From Impatiens glandulifera (Eukaryota > Streptophyta > Magnoliopsida > Ericales > Balsaminaceae), in contig NW_025919597.1 of NCBI RefSeq assembly GCF_907164915.1, positions 1 to 64,000 of the forward strand: DNA of 64,000 bases, given 5' to 3'. Each line of letters starts with the position of its first letter. Position 1 is the first letter of the stretch. The position numbers and the translations under genes were made by a program. Below the pieces are notes generated by a model. It ran no database searches, had not been told where the DNA came from, and was given only the letters and a program-made list of their open reading frames with translations. This document shows, in pieces, positions 60,495-64,000 of this stretch.

Positions 60495-60690
60495 TAGACG
60501 AATGCGTCTATTAGACAGACACGTCTAATAGACGTTAGACGTTTCTGCATCATGAGCAAGATGATGCTCACGTCTAATCAGACACGCGTATCTCACGTGT
60601 TGTTATAGCATAATTAGACGTACACGTCTAATAGACTGATTTTCAAAAAGAAGTTGAAAATGTGAAAAGAAGAATAAAACGTCTAACTAC
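60495..60690. repeat. Palindromic TTAGAC/GTCTAA units inside the copia element
   Basis: Several units such as ATTAGACAGACACGTCTAAT and ATTAGACGTACACGTCTAAT, outside the LTR, upstream of the accessory ORF. Confidence 0.8.
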
Positions 60691-60805
60691 TGGAATAACT
60701 AGACTCTTCATCTTTTGGCTTTTCAGACAACTGTTTCTTAATGTTTTCTGTTTAAGTTTTCTTTCCCGCCGAAAAATAAATCAGTCATTCCTCAAAAGAA
60801 TTGAA

Positions 60806-60817
60806 GACACGTGTCTC
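60806..60817 (+). promoter_or_regulatory. G-box palindrome upstream of the accessory ORF
   Basis: AGACACGTGTCT, a 12-base palindrome around CACGTG, about 280 bases before the ATG. A pyrimidine-rich leader (CTCTCTTTCTCTC) lies at 61028-61045. The remnants also have GACACGTGG before their accessory ORF. Confidence 0.5.
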
Positions 60818-61094
60818 TCAATATGCAAGAAATGACTAATATTTCTGACATCTTTTGCTTGTACATTTAGTATTAGACGTTCTATTTCATGCTAACATTA
60901 AATGCTGTGTATTGGGAACTGTCTTTTGAAATTCTTGACGGTAGGAGTAATCATTAGTCTTCTTCTTCAAGATTAAAACCCCGGTATTAATAGGTTCATT
61001 CTCTCTAAAAGGTTAGAAGATCCTTGAAATCTCTCTTTCTCTCTTTAGAAATCGAACCTTTTGAATCCCTCAATCCCTTGTTCATCAAATCAAA

Positions 61095-61853
61095 ATGCTG
61101 CCCTTCCGACCAAAATCGATTCAGGTGGACTTTCAATCTGTTTCCACTCTTGAATCTCCGGGCATACAAAGGATGTTCGAATCGCTAAAAGCTTCTGGGC
61201 TGAGAAGATTCCTCACCCCTCATGAAACTTATCATGAACAACTTGTTAACGAATTCTTTCAAACCGCTAGCTTCTATCAAGATAATGTTATTGCTGGTGC
61301 GGTAATGGGCCAGATGGTATGGCTCATAGAAGAATCTTTTGGTGAGTTTTTCCATCTGCCAACAGAAGGTATTGATGATTTCTCTACCACTTACCCCAAC
61401 CTCATGATTATGATGATAAAAGTCTTTTCCGATTCCCCTGAAGTAGATATTCATGGAAAGAAAAACCTTCTGAAGGTTGAATATGCTCTTCTAAGTGATA
61501 TCATCTCTAAATCCCTTCTGTCTAAAGAAACCTCCTACAAGTATTGTACAAAGGTCTTTCAGATAATGGTGGCTATCACCAGGGGTGTTCCAGTGAACTG
61601 GACAAGCTTCCTCTTCGGGAATCTTGTCAGAATGGTTGTAGCTAGAAAGAAGATCTTCGGCTTTGACGGTCCTCTCAATTCTTTTCTCTGTCATCGTCTG
61701 AACGAACCTGGTAAGAGTTTCCCCCTCCCTTCTAAGATCCTGAACTACCAGAAAGTGGTAGATTATATTCAAAGGGTGGAAACGCTCAAGTCTAAGAAAC
61801 GAAAAAGTGAAGACTCCAACTCCCCTCTAACTGTAGTCTTAGAGACATCTTAG
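61095..61853 (+). CDS. Accessory protein of the copia element (252 residues, intact)
   Basis: MLPFRPKSIQVDFQSVSTL, then MFESLKASGLRRFLTPHE, VMGQMVWLIEESFGEFFHL, PTEGIDDFSTTYPNLMI, LLSDIISKSLLSKE, ITRGVPVNWTSFLFGNLVRM, and a basic C-terminus KSKKRKSED that could be a nuclear signal. It sits in sense orientation between RNase H and the 3' LTR, where env-like or accessory ORFs occur in some plant elements. No transmembrane segment or signal peptide, so it is not envelope-like. It is homologous to the broken ORFs at 14193 and 40299, which carry an extra C-terminal region. The frame is clean although gag-pol is ruined. Function unknown. Confidence 0.8.
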   Translation: MLPFRPKSIQVDFQSVSTLESPGIQRMFESLKASGLRRFLTPHETYHEQLVNEFFQTASFYQDNVIAGAVMGQMVWLIEESFGEFFHLPTEGIDDFSTTYPNLMIMMIKVFSDSPEVDIHGKKNLLKVEYALLSDIISKSLLSKETSYKYCTKVFQIMVAITRGVPVNWTSFLFGNLVRMVVARKKIFGFDGPLNSFLCHRLNEPGKSFPLPSKILNYQKVVDYIQRVETLKSKKRKSEDSNSPLTVVLETS

Positions 61854-62124
61854 GTTGAAGTCTATCTCGTCTAGAAGTTATGACCAGGAAGAAGAAGAAG
61901 ACTAATGATTAAATGTCTTTTTGTATTTATCTTGAATGTTTTCATTATGTTTTTGGTAAACTTATCATGGTTATATTGAACAATATTTTGAGTGTTTTTC
62001 TGAAAACACTTATATGTGATTAACATGGATGTTTTTGAATGATCTCTCACATGCTGTGTGTTTGTTTATGTATGGGATGAATGCATGTCTTGTTATATGT
62101 ATGCAGTTTTGAAATTTCTTCATC
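61854..62124 (+). other. 3' untranslated stretch of the accessory ORF
   Basis: T-rich, noncoding; similar to a normal plant 3' UTR. No motif beyond A/T-rich polyadenylation-like words. Confidence 0.4.
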
Positions 62125-62138
62125 AAAAAGGGAGAAAT
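62125..62138 (+). other. Terminal polypurine tract of the copia element
   Basis: AAAAAGGGAGAAAT immediately before the 3' LTR. Confidence 0.75.
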
Positions 62139-63073
62139 TGTTGGGTCAAATTATTTTAACTAAGTGTTGAAATAATTTATCCACTGATATTTTGATGATG
62201 AAATAATTTATAAGTTTCAATACAGGTGTATTGAGACAACATGTCTCTTGACTTGGATCTAATGAAGGCCATTAGACCGATCTTGATTTTCATTCGCATT
62301 AAATTAGACTCACAGTCTAACTCATCAGAGTTAGACGTGCAGTCTAATAGACGTATAAATTAGACGCAAGTCTAATAGAATTAGACGTATAGTCTAACTC
62401 ATCGGAGTTAGACGTGTAATTCTAATAGATGTGTAAAGAATTAGACGGGTAGTCTAATGAATACACGAAATTAGACGGATAGTCTAATAGAATTAGACGT
62501 GAGTCTAATAGAATTAGACGAACAGTCTAACTCATCGGAGTTAGACGTGTAAGTCTAATAGATGTGTAAAGAATTAGACGGGTAGTCTAATGAATACACA
62601 GAATTAGACAGATAGTCTAATGGAATTAGACGTGAGTCTAATAGAATTAGACGGACAGTCTAACTCATCGGAGTTAGACGTGTAACTCTAATAGACGTAA
62701 AGAATTAGACGGATAGTCTAATGAATACGCGGAATTAGACGCAAGTCTAATAGAATTAGACGTACAGTCTAACTTATCTGAGTTAGACGTGTAAGTCTAA
62801 TAGATATTATAATTAGATGGGTTGTCTAATTAAGTGAAAGTTAGACGTGAGTCTAACTCCTTCAGATTAGTCTGAGGTAGAACCGGAATTAGACGTGGCA
62901 GTCTAACTCAGTGGAGTTAGACGTGCCGATTTAATGGTTATGTAATAATTAGACGGGTTGTCTAATTAAGTGAAAGTTAGACGTGAGTCTAACTCCTTCA
63001 GATTAGTCTGAGATAGAACCGGAATTAGACGTGGCATTCTAACTCAGTGGAGTTAGACGTGCCGGTTTAATGG
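62139..63073 (+). repeat. 3' LTR of the copia element, truncated
   Basis: Begins TGTTGGGTC and matches the 5' LTR through the first 935 bases, including the palindrome array (about 62300-63060). It stops at GGTTTAATGG, where another LTR is inserted. Differences from the 5' LTR include repeat-unit order changes, so an age from this pair would be unreliable. Confidence 0.9.
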
Positions 63074-64000
63074 TGTTAGGATCGGGGACGCCCTTGGAGG
63101 ACCGGGGTGTTTCCGGTTTCAGGAAGGGTGGCCGCTTACAACACACAACACTCTTTGGTGATAGTCCGGTTAAAGACTATGACCGTTCTCAGCACTTCGC
63201 AAACTGTCACAGACTCTTGAACCGGGTTCAAGGGCAGAAATGTCTGTTTCAGTCTGAAGCAACGTATGCGACTTAGATGATGTTTTAGAAGGAGTAGGTT
63301 TTAAATATGTGAGTGAACCGTTTTTCGGAGTGAGATTGATTTTGGTTCGGTTAGATTTAGTGAATAAGCGGGAAATAAAGAAAAAGACACAAGACAGGAT
63401 TTTTTATGGATGTTCGGATCGGGGACGCCCTTGGAGGACCGGGGTGTTTCCGGTTTCGGGAAGGGTGGCCGCTTACAACACACACAACACTTTGGTGATA
63501 GTCCGGTTAAAGACTAAAACCGTTCTCAGCACTACACAAACTGTCACAGACTCTTGAACCGGGTTCAAGGGCGGAAATGTCTGTTTCAGGTTGAAGCAAC
63601 GTATGCGACTTTAGATGATGTTTTAGAAGGAGTCGGTTTTATGGATATGAGTGGACCGGTTTAAGGAGTACAATTGGTTTGAGGTTAGGTTAAGTAAGTA
63701 AGTAATGAAAGCAGAGTAAAGAACACGAGACAAGGATTTTTATGGATGTTCGGAGCAAACCCTCCTACGTCACCCCTTCTTCTCAGGTTATGAGAAGGAT
63801 CTCCACTAACTTTTATAGTTACAACAACACTGCCGGTCTAGCCTTACTTCGCTACTCGCCGGTTACACCAACTCACACTTTGATGTAATACAACAACTCA
63901 ACACAACACGATACAGAAAGCTTCCGGTTTTAGACACACCGGTTTTGGAATATAACAGTTTATCTCTCTAACTTATTACTTTTATGATTCGTTTTTCGTA
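63074..64000 (-). repeat. Copia-type LTR, third type, incomplete
   Basis: The plus view starts TGTTAGGATCGGGG, matching the reversed end of the related LTRs (TGATAGGATCGG). It carries the conserved block in reverse at 63739-63783 and continues past the window edge. A 337-bp direct duplication (63079-63415, 63416-63751) is included; the second copy runs into the normal block. The short ORFs here (63070-63276, 63301-63483, 63309-63557) are not genes. Confidence 0.7.
63079..63751. repeat. 337-bp direct duplication within the third-type LTR
   Basis: Two copies starting GGATCGGGGACGCCCTTGG and ending TTTTATGGATGTTC. They differ at scattered sites, so the duplication is not brand new. Confidence 0.85.

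Noticed and set aside
61095..61853. Envelope-like protein
   Set aside because: Position fits, but there is no signal peptide or membrane-spanning segment.
63074..64000. A complete LTR element at the right edge
   Set aside because: Only one end and part of the LTR are in the window; orientation is inferred from the conserved block.

Overview
This window reads as plant nuclear DNA: spliceosomal intron borders, plant LTR retrotransposons primed by tRNA-iMet or tRNA-Arg, CACTA transposons carrying gene exons, MITE-like inverted repeats and long AT-rich stretches. The extra ORF of the copia element resembles, from memory, predicted proteins common in Lamiales genomes (for example Gesneriaceae), so a Lamiales eudicot is my tentative guess. 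There is almost no intact host gene; the only convincing one is a small secreted cysteine-rich peptide at 43817-44071.

Layout. 1-6000: minus-strand internal region of an Ogre/Tat-like Ty3-gypsy element (decayed gag, ORF1-like remnant, tRNA-Arg primer site at 5976-5993), whose very long LTR runs from 6001 past 10.7 kb. Its gag is split at 1290-4434 by a plus-strand gag-protease-only LTR element (TR-GAG type). 6806-33017 (copy A) and 33018-52304 (copy B) are a direct tandem duplication with a base-resolved junction. Both copies hold, in order: the Ogre-like LTR with an inserted 2.1-2.2 kb solo copia LTR, AT-rich DNA, a hairpin element, a copia remnant with an accessory ORF, a MITE, the cysteine-rich peptide gene, and a CACTA element carrying PDS5-like and DCAF13-like exons, a 59-bp repeat array and a decayed plant-specific gene. 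Copy A alone has a truncated Ty3-gypsy element (about 19.9-22.8 kb) and a second CACTA element (24952-29734) carrying an auxin-response-factor exon; copy B keeps the empty site of the latter.

52161-53525 is a second type of solo copia LTR, truncated in copy A by the duplication junction. 53686-63073 is a near full-length but dead Ty1-copia element with 2.2 kb LTRs, decayed gag-pol and an intact 252-residue accessory ORF. Its 3' LTR is cut at 63074 by another LTR that runs off the window.

The most unusual signal is the dense array of palindromic TTAGAC-N4/5-GTCTAA units filling the LTRs of at least two copia families, and also present inside the full element. Together with a shared leader stem-loop, a shared TGACGTAGGAG block and an accessory ORF that seems to have its own promoter, this marks a distinctive copia lineage.
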